In this document: positions 1-7,731 of the stretch, one piece after another
Numbering within the stretch: position 1 is the stretch's first letter
How the letters are laid out: the number at the start of each line of letters is the position of its first letter
Source of the DNA: Brumimicrobium sp.
GTDB taxonomy: Bacteria; Bacteroidota; Bacteroidia; Flavobacteriales_D; Crocinitomicaceae
DNA length: 64,000 bases
Assembly (NCBI GenBank): GCA_023957385.1
Contig: JAMLGZ010000001.1
Coordinates: 124,001-188,000, forward strand
Direction: 5' to 3'
The notes under the pieces: model-generated
The model's database searches: none
What the model was told of the DNA's origin: nothing
Seen by the model: only the letters and a program-made list of their open reading frames with translations
Program-made: the position numbers and the translations under genes

Positions 1-126
1 TTTCTAACAAATATCAATGAAATTGAATGCAAAACAAAACTCAATTTTTTTCCAAATCTAACAAAGACAATGGAAAAGAAAATAGAAGAAAAAATAGCTA
101 CCGAATTGTGGGAAATTAGTGAGTAA
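1..126 (+). CDS. DNA/RNA non-specific endonuclease, C-terminal end (partial)
   Basis: The first frame is open from base 1 to a TAA at 124-126 and encodes 41 residues, so the gene starts outside the window. The residues read like the end of a NUC1-type endonuclease: a stretch FLTNINEIE, then LNFFPNL, then a charged helix ending in ELWEIS. In that family the C-terminus typically reads sVdEIE-x-LTGldFFp-x-Lpd-x-EdklE. The match rests on this short tail only; the HNH-like catalytic part (DRGH motif) would be upstream. The next gene starts 72 bp downstream on the same strand. Confidence 0.6.
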   Translation, partial: FLTNINEIECKTKLNFFPNLTKTMEKKIEEKIATELWEISE

Positions 127-198
127 ATGAACTGTGTTCGATTTTATTTGTTAAAATAATAGAATAGAAAAGTAAATTTAATTCCTAAAAAAACTATA

Positions 199-1161
199 AT
201 GAAAATATATATTCAATCCATTGCCATGGGTGTATTGCTCTTATTGGCATTCAATACTTCTTTACTTGGACAAAGTAAAAAAATTGCAAAAACTGAAGGG
301 TTTATCACTAATTTCGAACAAGCTAAAAAAGAAGCTGCCGCTTTAAATCAACCTATTTTTGCTTTCTTTACTGGAAGTGATTGGTGTTATTGGTGTAAGA
401 ATCTTCAAGCTGAAGTGCTGTCAACTCCAGCATTTAAGGATTATGCAAAACAAAATTTCGTACTTTTTGAAGCAGATTTTCCTCAAAAAATAGCACAAAG
501 TGAAGATTTAAAAAAACAAAATAAAGAGCTGGCCGAAAAATATAATGTTACTGGTTTTCCTACTGTATTCTTAATGGATGCATCTGGAAAAGTTAAAGTA
601 AAATCTGGTTATCGTCCAGGTGGTCCTGAAAACTACATTAAAGAACTCAACGATGCATTAGCGGAAGGAAAAAGCTCCACATCACAAGATATGATTGTGG
701 GATGTGGTTATACAGCTAATACTCGTATCGATTATGTAACTGCTGCTCCAGAATGTGTAAAAGCACTTTATAATATTGAAGAATATCTTGGAAAATGCGG
801 TATAGAACAAACTTTATTAACCCTTATTCGCTCTCGTGTCTCTCAAATTAACGGTTGCGCTTACTGTTTAGATGGACACACAAAAGAAGCACATGACCAG
901 AAAATAGATGATCAACGAATTTATTTACTCCCTGTCTGGAGAGAAGCTCCGTGTTATACAGATAGAGAAAGAGCAGCTTTAGCTTGGGCAGAAGCATTGA
1001 CTTTATTACCTCAAAATGAGATAGGAGATGAATTATATAATAAAGTTAGACGCTACTTTAATGAAAAAGAATTAGTAGATTTAACCTATGCAATTATCTC
1101 TATTAATAGTTGGAATCGTTTAGCTATATCCATGAGATCACCTGTGGGTGAAGGTTGGTAA
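199..1161 (+). CDS. secreted thioredoxin-fold protein fused to an AhpD-like carboxymuconolactone decarboxylase domain
   Basis: The 320-residue protein starts with a signal peptide (about 1-25, hydrophobic core GVLLLLAFNTSLL). A thioredoxin-like domain follows at about 35-155, with the redox motif WCYWC (Cys63, Cys66) and the cis-proline loop GFPTVFL. From about residue 176 (TRIDYV) to the end it reads as a complete AhpD/carboxymuconolactone-decarboxylase protein. That half has the CxxC pair Cys220/Cys223 and His227 (GCAYCLDGH), plus the family signatures WREAP, ERAALAWAE and SWNRLAI. AhpD-type domains are normally separate cytoplasmic proteins of about 150 residues that act in peroxide defence. 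Here the signal peptide would send both redox modules to the periplasm. One continuous frame covers both halves, with no sign of a frameshift. Substrate and partners are unknown. Confidence 0.8.
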   Translation: MKIYIQSIAMGVLLLLAFNTSLLGQSKKIAKTEGFITNFEQAKKEAAALNQPIFAFFTGSDWCYWCKNLQAEVLSTPAFKDYAKQNFVLFEADFPQKIAQSEDLKKQNKELAEKYNVTGFPTVFLMDASGKVKVKSGYRPGGPENYIKELNDALAEGKSSTSQDMIVGCGYTANTRIDYVTAAPECVKALYNIEEYLGKCGIEQTLLTLIRSRVSQINGCAYCLDGHTKEAHDQKIDDQRIYLLPVWREAPCYTDRERAALAWAEALTLLPQNEIGDELYNKVRRYFNEKELVDLTYAIISINSWNRLAISMRSPVGEGW

Positions 1162-1204
1162 TTTTAATATAATTTAACCTATTATGTATTTAGAATAAAA
1201 TACA

Positions 1205-1376
1205 GATTATGTTGTCAGTCTTCGATACCCTTCGGCATGCTCAGGACATGCAATTTTCTCCTATCGTCGAAAACCACTCAGTCTGACAATTCATAGAGAG
1301 GGCAGGGCGGTCGGCTTTGCCGACCGATAGTAGCCCATCACAGTTGTCATCCCGAGAACCTTGGTTGCTCGGGATC
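1205..1376. repeat. cluster of REP-like palindromic intergenic sequences
   Basis: This fills most of the gap between the thioredoxin fusion and the next lipoprotein. It contains an imperfect long inverted repeat bounded by TTGTCAG (1212-1218) and CTGACAA (1282-1288). A perfect GC-rich hairpin with 8-bp arms CGGTCGGC/GCCGACCG lies at 1308-1326, and a second hairpin with ATCCCGAG/CTCGGGAT arms at 1349-1375. The GC content is well above the surrounding DNA. Such modules look like the dispersed REP-type repeats common between Bacteroidota genes; the dispersal itself cannot be seen here. Confidence 0.55.
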
Positions 1377-1410
1377 TATTTGTAAATTATATTTTTTAAC
1401 TTTACAAATA

Positions 1411-1447
1411 AAATACATTGATTGATTATCAATGTATTTGTTTTTTA
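1411..1447 (+). terminator. probable rho-independent terminator or leader hairpin
   Basis: A 12-bp perfect stem AAATACATTGAT/ATCAATGTATTT (1411-1422 and 1428-1439) with a 5-nt loop is followed by GTTTTTTATT. It would end transcription arriving from the left. It sits 33 bp before the lipoprotein start at 1480, so it could also act as a leader hairpin of that gene. Confidence 0.5.
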
Positions 1448-1479
1448 TTAATACATAATGAGTAATTTTAATATAATTT

Positions 1480-1788
1480 ATGAAAAAGTTAATTTTTATC
1501 TTGGTATTCATTTGTTCAATATACGCTTGTGAATCGAATGAGCCTGAAATCAATTCGTCTGGCGAAATTGTTTCATTGATATATACTGATGCAAAAGAGC
1601 AACAACTTCATTTAGTTTTTGATAATTCAAAAGACATAGTTACTATCACATTTAATGGAGATGTGGCAGAACTACCAAGTCAAAAAGCAGCTTCTGGAAT
1701 TTGGTATGAAAATGATCAATACGAACTAAGAGGAAAAGGAGAACATATTACACTTTACAAAGACAAAAAAATTGTTTTTGAAAATTAG
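1480..1788 (+). CDS. MliC-like lipoprotein (putative C-type lysozyme inhibitor)
   Basis: The 102-residue protein has a lipoprotein signal peptide with lipobox SIYAC, so Cys17 should be lipidated. The C-terminal half matches the MliC/PliC lysozyme-inhibitor pattern: VTITFNGDVAELP, then AASGIWY (conserved SG-x-x-Y loop), then LRGKGEHITLY (conserved KG loop). In characterised MliC proteins the Ser and Lys of these loops enter the lysozyme active site. The usual disulfide Cys near the N-terminal end of the domain is not visible. The role would be protection of the cell wall against host or competitor lysozyme at the outer membrane. The family call rests on these short motifs. Confidence 0.6.
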   Translation: MKKLIFILVFICSIYACESNEPEINSSGEIVSLIYTDAKEQQLHLVFDNSKDIVTITFNGDVAELPSQKAASGIWYENDQYELRGKGEHITLYKDKKIVFEN

Positions 1789-1830
1789 TACTTTTAAAAT
1801 CTTAACTTAGTAAGGTATTTTTCACAATTT

Positions 1831-3561
1831 ATGAAACTAACCGGAGCTCAAATAGCAGTAAAAGCACTCGAAAACCTCGGGATTAAATATACCTTTGGTA
1901 TCCCTGGTACGCATACTACTGAAATTTATGACGCGCTTACACACTCCAAACAAATTGAACCTATTTTAGTTGCGCATGAAGCTGGTGGTGCTTTTATGGC
2001 TGATGCAATTTCTAGAACTTCAGATTCTGTGGGTTGCTTAATGATTGTTCCAGCAGCTGGCTTGACACACGCTTTGAGTGGAATTGGAGAGGCTTATTTG
2101 GCTGGTATTCCTATGATTGTCATTTCAGGTGGCATTCGTAGAGATACAGGAAAACACTATCAGTTACACCAAATTGATATGCAACCTATTGCTAAAAATG
2201 TCACCAAAGCACAATACCTCATCGAAAAATCAGAAGATATTCCTGCTATTCTATACGAAGCATATAATGTTGCTTTGAGTGGGGAACCCGGGCCTGTATT
2301 CGTTGAGATCCCAGTGGAAATTATGATGTTTAGCTCAGATTTAAAAGAAATTCCTGCGTATGTACCAAACATCATTCGTCCAAGCTTAGATAAAACAAAA
2401 ATTAGTCAAGCAGTTGAACTACTAAAAGCTGCTAAAAATCCTTATTTATTCTTAGGTTGGGGAGCTAAAGACGCACAAGAGTATTCTATTAAAATCGCTG
2501 AAAAACTTCAAGCACCCGTTTCTGTTACCATGCAGGGAAAGAGTGTTTTTCCTAATAATCATTCGCTGTTTGCAGGATGTTTCCTTGGGAAAAGTGCCCA
2601 GCCATCAGGAAGGGAAACCTTTAAAAAACACGATGCTTTATTGGCTGTAGGTTGTCGATTTTCAGAAATTTCCACAGGAAGTTACGGAATTGAAGCACCA
2701 AAAAATTTAATTCACATCGATATCAATAAAGAAGTTTTTGATAAGAATTACCCCACAACACTTGCTATCGAAGGAGATGCAACTGAAGTATTAAAAGCTA
2801 TCTGGGAGGAATTAAAAGATGTAGAAATTTCAAACGACAACACCCAAATTGCTGGCAAAATTCAACAACTAAAAACAGATTATTTCAATGAGTGGTTAGG
2901 TAAGAAACAAAACGATAAAGTGTCTCCTGGTTATTTCTTTGATTATCTAAATAAACATGCAGGTGATGACAGTATTGTAGTTTTAGATGATGGTAATCAT
3001 ACCTTTTTAGCTTGTGAATTACTAACAACAGTAAAACCTGGTCATCTGATTTCTCCAACTGATTTCAATTGTATGGGATATTGCATTCCAGCTGCTATCG
3101 CTGCAAAATTAGCTAATCCCGAAAAACGTGTGATTGCTATTACGGGAGATGGTGCATCTCAAATGACAGGGTTGGAATTAATCACTGCAAAAACATATGA
3201 TGTTGCTCCTATCGTATGTGTTTTTAACGACGGAGAACTCGGACAAATTGCTCAATTTCAGGAAATACCTTTAAAAATTAAAGCTAATTCGATTATCGGT
3301 CATTTGAATTTTGAAGGACTTGCTTTAGCAACAGGTTGTGAATATCTTCATTTAGGAAATGATAATCAGATAGATGGAATTATGCAAACTGCTTTTGAAT
3401 TTGCAAATAAAGGCAAAGCTGTTTTAGTTGATGTAACAATTGATTACAGTAAAAAAACAGCTTTTACAAAAGGAGTTGTTAAAACTAATTTGTCGCGTTT
3501 CCCACTGGGAGAAAAAATACGTTTTATTGCCAGAGCTGTTAAAAGACATACCATAGGATAA
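1831..3561 (+). CDS. thiamine-pyrophosphate-dependent enzyme of the acetolactate synthase family
   Basis: The 576-residue protein has the full three-domain layout of IlvB-like enzymes. The N-terminal Pyr domain contains the catalytic Glu50 in AHEAGGAF, and a central domain spans about 190-325. The C-terminal PP domain carries the TPP/Mg2+ motif starting GDGASQ (about 439-444) and ending in FNDGELG. No ilvN-type regulatory subunit or other branched-chain genes lie nearby. It may therefore be a stand-alone acetolactate synthase homologue or another decarboxylase/ligase of the superfamily; the substrate cannot be assigned. The next gene begins 9 bp downstream, so the two are probably cotranscribed. 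Confidence 0.8.
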   Translation: MKLTGAQIAVKALENLGIKYTFGIPGTHTTEIYDALTHSKQIEPILVAHEAGGAFMADAISRTSDSVGCLMIVPAAGLTHALSGIGEAYLAGIPMIVISGGIRRDTGKHYQLHQIDMQPIAKNVTKAQYLIEKSEDIPAILYEAYNVALSGEPGPVFVEIPVEIMMFSSDLKEIPAYVPNIIRPSLDKTKISQAVELLKAAKNPYLFLGWGAKDAQEYSIKIAEKLQAPVSVTMQGKSVFPNNHSLFAGCFLGKSAQPSGRETFKKHDALLAVGCRFSEISTGSYGIEAPKNLIHIDINKEVFDKNYPTTLAIEGDATEVLKAIWEELKDVEISNDNTQIAGKIQQLKTDYFNEWLGKKQNDKVSPGYFFDYLNKHAGDDSIVVLDDGNHTFLACELLTTVKPGHLISPTDFNCMGYCIPAAIAAKLANPEKRVIAITGDGASQMTGLELITAKTYDVAPIVCVFNDGELGQIAQFQEIPLKIKANSIIGHLNFEGLALATGCEYLHLGNDNQIDGIMQTAFEFANKGKAVLVDVTIDYSKKTAFTKGVVKTNLSRFPLGEKIRFIARAVKRHTIG

Positions 3562-3570
3562 AATTTAAGT

Positions 3571-4044
3571 ATGAGAAAAGTTGAATACACACTACTTGGA
3601 ATTACCATTCTTGCTCTGTTTTTAAAAATACAATTCGTGCCGGGTGGAGCATCCTTACTTGTGCTTTCAGCCTCTACGCTGACTATCTTTTATTATATGT
3701 ATGCTCCCTTATTGTTTACAGATATATGGAACGAAAAATTTGATTTTTCTCAGATTTCTGCTCAACAAATAAAGACGGACAATAAGCGGTTTTCAACTAT
3801 TCTAACTCTAAGCAGATGGGTACTTTCTATGATTATTTTGGGTGTTTTATTTAATTTACAATATTGGCCAGGAGGAAGACTGCTTTTAACAATAGGACTT
3901 ATAGCTGCTGTAATTACGTATTACCTCATCCGTAATAGTAAATTTGAAAACAAAGAGAAATATGGTCAACGTGTAAATAACCGTTTATTGGCTTTTACCT
4001 TAATTGGAATGATAATTATTAGTAAGTTAAATGGCTTTATTTGA
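3571..4044 (+). CDS. small integral membrane protein with two internal PGG repeats (unknown function)
   Basis: The 157-residue protein has about four hydrophobic segments and two similar halves. Each half carries a short motif at the start of a helix: LKIQFVPGGASLL near residue 21 and LFNLQYWPGGRLLL near 94. The motif resembles the FKIxHWPGA element of GldL-like Bacteroidota membrane proteins, but the charged C-terminal domain of GldL is missing. The inner membrane is the likely location. It follows the TPP enzyme by 9 bp. I do not recognise a function. Confidence 0.65.
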   Translation: MRKVEYTLLGITILALFLKIQFVPGGASLLVLSASTLTIFYYMYAPLLFTDIWNEKFDFSQISAQQIKTDNKRFSTILTLSRWVLSMIILGVLFNLQYWPGGRLLLTIGLIAAVITYYLIRNSKFENKEKYGQRVNNRLLAFTLIGMIIISKLNGFI

Positions 4045-4103
4045 TAGGTAAAACATCAAATAGAGCCAATGATTCAAGTTATTTATAAATAAAACCAATT
4101 CCC

Positions 4104-4111
4104 TATCTTTG
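4104..4111 (+). promoter_or_regulatory. candidate -7 promoter box for the restriction-modification pair
   Basis: TATCTTTG matches the Bacteroidota -7 consensus TAnnTTTG exactly and lies 36 bp before the likely methyltransferase ATG at 4147. No clear TTG/TTTG -33 element is visible at the expected distance. Confidence 0.4.
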
Positions 4112-4146
4112 TAATTGAAAATGATTTGTTATCTTGTATTGTTGAA

Positions 4147-5469
4147 ATGAAGGTAGAAATGAAAGCGTTAGAGATAAACAGTAAGATTCAAAAAATATTG
4201 TCATCAAGTAAACTTGATAATACAAAGTTTAGGAAGAATGTTATAGAAAAAGACAATAAAGAAAACCTTGAAGCAGCATTTACTCACTTTCTACATAATT
4301 CTAAAAATGGTCATTCAAAAACATATAAAAAAGACGCTCTAAATTTCTCAAAAAGAGTTTTAGAATACGAATACCCTGAGGAAAAAATAACAATGAAAGT
4401 AGCCGAAGAAGCTCTACAATATGGGCTTTTTGAAACTTTTGATATTCCTTTCTTACCAAAAGAAAACCCTAATTTTACATTCATAGATTTGTTTGCAGGA
4501 ATTGGTGGATTTCGACTTGCCTTGCAAAACTTGGGTGGTAAATGTGTATACACAAGCGAATGGGATAAATATTCGCAAAAAACATACCGAGCAAACTTTG
4601 GAGAAACCCCATTTGGAGATATTACTAAAGAAGAAACAAAGTCATATATTCCAGATGATTTTGATGTTCTTTGCGCAGGTTTTCCCTGTCAAGCTTTTTC
4701 AATTGCAGGAAAAAGAGGTGGTTTTGAAGATACCAGAGGAACATTATTTTTTGATGTTGCAGAAATTATTAAAAGGAAACAGCCAAAAGCTATTTTTCTT
4801 GAGAACGTAAAAGGACTTAGAAATCATAAAGGAGGGAAAACATTAGCAACAATACTTAATGTTTTAAGAAATGATTTGGGATATTTTGTGCCCGAACCAC
4901 AAATTGTAAATGCAAAAAACTTTGGTGTTCCGCAAAATAGAGAACGTATTTTTATAACTGGTTTTCATCCAAGTACTGGAATTAATAAGTTTTCTTATCC
5001 TAAACCTACAAATAAAAAAATAACATTTGCAGATATTAAGGAGGAAAAAGTACCTGACACAAAATATTATCTTTCTACTACCTATATAAAAACACTTAAA
5101 GAACATAAGGCAAGGCATGAAAAAAAAGGTAATGGCTTTGGATATGAAGTTATTCAAGATACTGAAATTGCAAATGCGGTAGTTTGTGGAGGAATGGGAA
5201 GAGAGCGAAACTTAGTATTGGATTTTAGAATTATGGATTTTACTCCTACAACTAATATTCTTGGAAAGGTAAATCGTGAAGGGATTAGAAAAATGACTCC
5301 AAGAGAATGGGCAAGATTGCAAGGTTTTCCTGATAATTTTATAATCCCTGTTTCTGATGCACAAGCATATAAACAATTTGGAAATTCTGTCGCTGTTCCT
5401 GCAATACAGGCAATGGCAAAACAAATTTTAGAAACCTTAGATATAAAGATTGATGATAACAGGAAATAA
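4147..5469 (+). CDS. type II DNA (cytosine-5) methyltransferase
   Basis: This enzyme transfers a methyl group from SAM to C5 of cytosine and would protect host DNA from the nuclease encoded next to it. All core motifs are visible: motif I DLFAGIGGF (about 114-122), motif IV with catalytic Cys in FPCQ (about Cys181), motif VI ENVKG (about 219), motif VIII QNRERIF, motif IX RLQGFP, and motif X FGNSVAVP. A TTG at 4126 would extend the frame, but the ATG at 4147 (or 4159) fits the candidate promoter better. From 4147 the protein has 440 residues, including an N-terminal extension of about 105 residues before motif I, longer than in minimal enzymes. The pairing with an HpaII-type nuclease suggests CCGG as the target; this is inference. 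Confidence 0.9.
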   Translation: MKVEMKALEINSKIQKILSSSKLDNTKFRKNVIEKDNKENLEAAFTHFLHNSKNGHSKTYKKDALNFSKRVLEYEYPEEKITMKVAEEALQYGLFETFDIPFLPKENPNFTFIDLFAGIGGFRLALQNLGGKCVYTSEWDKYSQKTYRANFGETPFGDITKEETKSYIPDDFDVLCAGFPCQAFSIAGKRGGFEDTRGTLFFDVAEIIKRKQPKAIFLENVKGLRNHKGGKTLATILNVLRNDLGYFVPEPQIVNAKNFGVPQNRERIFITGFHPSTGINKFSYPKPTNKKITFADIKEEKVPDTKYYLSTTYIKTLKEHKARHEKKGNGFGYEVIQDTEIANAVVCGGMGRERNLVLDFRIMDFTPTTNILGKVNREGIRKMTPREWARLQGFPDNFIIPVSDAQAYKQFGNSVAVPAIQAMAKQILETLDIKIDDNRK

Positions 5470-6529
5470 AGGAGAATGGAGTGAAATTTATACACTTTTA
5501 AAAATAATTTCTGATAAAGAGTTACATGGAGGAGATGGATCTCTAAATAAAATCGAATCTTTAATATTTCCAATCATTAAAGTCCTTAGAGACGAATCAA
5601 ACGGAACTTTTGAATTTGGATATCAAGACGATTTAGTTATCATTAAAAATAATGAAGATATATTTAAAATCTCCATCTTAGACTTTCATAAACAAGCTCA
5701 TTTTCTATTATCAAAATTACAAGGAAAAACAGAAAGAACATTTTCAGTACCAGAAGTTGAAAAATTCATCAATTCATTTAATAGCAAAACTCTAAAAGCA
5801 AAATCTACATTAAAAAGCGACATTCGTGTAGTAATTCATGATCAAAGGACTGGTGTTAATCCAGAATTAGGATTTAGTATAAAATCAAAATTAGGAAGCC
5901 CATCAACCTTACTAAATGCTGGAAAAACAACCAACTTTATTTATGAGATTGAAAATACTTCTTTTACTTCTGTCGAAATAGAAGAAATAAACTCTATAAG
6001 TTCAGCAAGTAAAATTCAGGATAGAATTCAAAGAATAATAGACAAAGGTGGACTTATTAATTTTAAAAACCTTGAAAATAGTATTTTTGAAAATAATCTC
6101 ACACTAATTGACAGTTCATTAACAAGAATAGCATCTGAATTATTAATTATATTTTTTACATCTAATACATCAAAAATAAATGAACTTGTCGCATCGGTTG
6201 CAACTAAAAACCCTATTGGATATAACATAGACAATAAACATCCATTTTATGAATACAAAGTAAAAAAATTACTTACAGATATAGCCTTAGGTATGACACC
6301 TGCTACAGTATGGAATGGAACATTAGATGCTACAGGTGGATATTTAATTGTCAAAGAAGATGGTGACATTTTATGCTATCACATCTACAACAGAAACCAG
6401 TTTGAGGACTATTTATTTAAAAATACAAAATTAGAAACAGCAAGCAGTCAAAGACATGGGTTTGGTACAATTTACAAGGAACAAAATAAGTTTTATTTTA
6501 AATTAAATCTTCAAATTAGATTTTTATAA
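5453..6529 (+). CDS. HpaII-family type II restriction endonuclease
   Basis: The 358-residue protein matches the HpaII restriction endonuclease family in size and in its most conserved block: SDIRVVIHDQ, then GFSIKSKLG (about 140-148), then STLLNAGKTTNFIYEI. This block probably carries the nuclease core. A later conserved block reads NIDNKHPFYEYKVKK. The predicted activity is cleavage of unmodified CCGG, inferred from family membership. The ATG at 5453 overlaps the end of the methyltransferase gene by 17 bp, so translation is probably coupled and the methylase is made first. No controller (C) protein gene is present. Confidence 0.8.
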   Translation: MITGNKGEWSEIYTLLKIISDKELHGGDGSLNKIESLIFPIIKVLRDESNGTFEFGYQDDLVIIKNNEDIFKISILDFHKQAHFLLSKLQGKTERTFSVPEVEKFINSFNSKTLKAKSTLKSDIRVVIHDQRTGVNPELGFSIKSKLGSPSTLLNAGKTTNFIYEIENTSFTSVEIEEINSISSASKIQDRIQRIIDKGGLINFKNLENSIFENNLTLIDSSLTRIASELLIIFFTSNTSKINELVASVATKNPIGYNIDNKHPFYEYKVKKLLTDIALGMTPATVWNGTLDATGGYLIVKEDGDILCYHIYNRNQFEDYLFKNTKLETASSQRHGFGTIYKEQNKFYFKLNLQIRFL

Positions 6530-6631
6530 AGAAGATATCAGACTATAACACACCTTCTATAAAAAGCAACATATTTATACTGTTAGTTAGTGGATATTAA
6601 ATACTATCTTTAGTAATATATATTAGCCTTT

Positions 6632-7081
6632 CTAACAATGTCCACACGCAATTTTATCCACTCTTCGTTGGTGGCGACCACCCTCAAAAGCTGTGTTTAA
6701 AAAGATTTCTACAAATTTAATTCCCTCCTCTTTAGAAATAAATCTACCAGGTAAAGCAATAATATTTGCATCATTATGTTGACGAGCTAAGGCAACAATT
6801 TCTTCGTTCCAACACAAGGCACCGCGAATTCCTTGGTGCTTATTTACCGTCATATTGATACCATTTCCACTTCCACAAATCACGATTCCTAAAGTTCCTG
6901 GATTATTTAGAACGTGCTCTGCTACCGGATGACCATAGTCGGGATAATCAATACTGTCTTCTGAGTAAGTACCGTAATCCTTAAACTGATAGCCTAATTT
7001 CGAAAAATATTCCTTCACAGCTTCTTTTAATTGAAATCCAGCGTGATCAGCGCCAATAGGGATAATGATAGATTTGTCCAT
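6632..7081 (-). CDS. rpiB: ribose-5-phosphate isomerase B
   Basis: RpiB interconverts ribulose-5-phosphate and ribose-5-phosphate in the non-oxidative pentose phosphate pathway. The 149-residue protein has the family hallmarks: GADHAGFQLK at the N-terminus, IDYPDYGHPV, the active-site loop ICGSGNGI with its cysteine, and RGALCWNE, with the anion-binding GRFIS further on. The length is typical. The gene stands alone, preceded by a long AT-rich gap, with a good promoter just upstream. Confidence 0.95.
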   Translation of the reverse strand: MDKSIIIPIGADHAGFQLKEAVKEYFSKLGYQFKDYGTYSEDSIDYPDYGHPVAEHVLNNPGTLGIVICGSGNGINMTVNKHQGIRGALCWNEEIVALARQHNDANIIALPGRFISKEEGIKFVEIFLNTAFEGGRHQRRVDKIACGHC

Positions 7082-7731
7082 AACGAATTTTTTACAAAGG
7101 TAAGCATTAAATCCACTATCAACAAAGACTAAAACTTATCAACTTTCACATTTTTTCAACATTCTAAAACAAGGAAAATACACGATTTTAGAAATAAAGT
7201 TATAGACAGTTTTATTAATAATTTGTTTGCTGATTGTTGATTACTTTCAATAAAATTTACTTGATATTCTCATTTAATTGTCCATCCAAATCTGAAATGA
7301 AAAAAGCAAGAGGAATTTATTATTTCTTATTGTAATTTATGCACATCAAAAAATGATAAAAAGTCGATTTTCACACAAAAAAAATATCAACCACTAAACC
7401 ATTTTTAAAATTGTTTATAAAGATGTAAATCACTCAAAATTAACGCCTTATTTTGGTATAATATGTCAGTAACTTTTGTTTTTTTGTGCATATCTATTAA
7501 AGCAAGTTTTTATGCATAATTTAATACACCATTTCAACAGAATAATAATAATAGTAAAATATATTTTAAATTAATTTATTTATATTCTTTTATAGATAGT
7601 GAGAAAAAAAGAACGTTTGGATGTTTGAAAAATAATTTTTATCTTCTTGTTAAAATAAACTATACTAATTGATTATCAGTTATTTATAGTTAATTAATTT
7701 TGAAAATAAAACTATGATTTGATGAATATTT
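7082..7731. other. 650-bp AT-rich non-coding region
   Basis: No credible gene is present on either strand. The right side receives transcription from rnr and the left side holds the rpiB promoter. Four 9-mers differ at a single position from TTATCAACA, a DnaA-box-like word: CTATCAACA (7116-7124), TTATCAACT (7136-7144), TTTTCAACA (7153-7161), and the complement TGTTGATTA (7235-7243). They may be chance matches in AT-rich DNA. I see no convincing structured RNA and no strong terminator for rnr. Confidence 0.4.
7095..7126 (-). promoter_or_regulatory. promoter of rpiB
   Basis: Read on the minus strand, TTTG (7126-7123) is followed after 20 bp by TACCTTTG (7102-7095), which fits the Bacteroidota pattern TTTG-N17-23-TAnnTTTG. 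Transcription would start around 7088, giving a very short leader to the ATG at 7081. Confidence 0.5.

Noticed and set aside
1347..1553. 68-codon minus-strand frame across the hairpin repeats
   Set aside because: It runs through two hairpins and into the start of the MliC-like gene; not a credible gene.
5154..5573. 139-codon frame antisense to the methyltransferase-nuclease junction
   Set aside because: It spans two real genes on the opposite strand and has no protein-like features; a role as antisense regulator cannot be supported.
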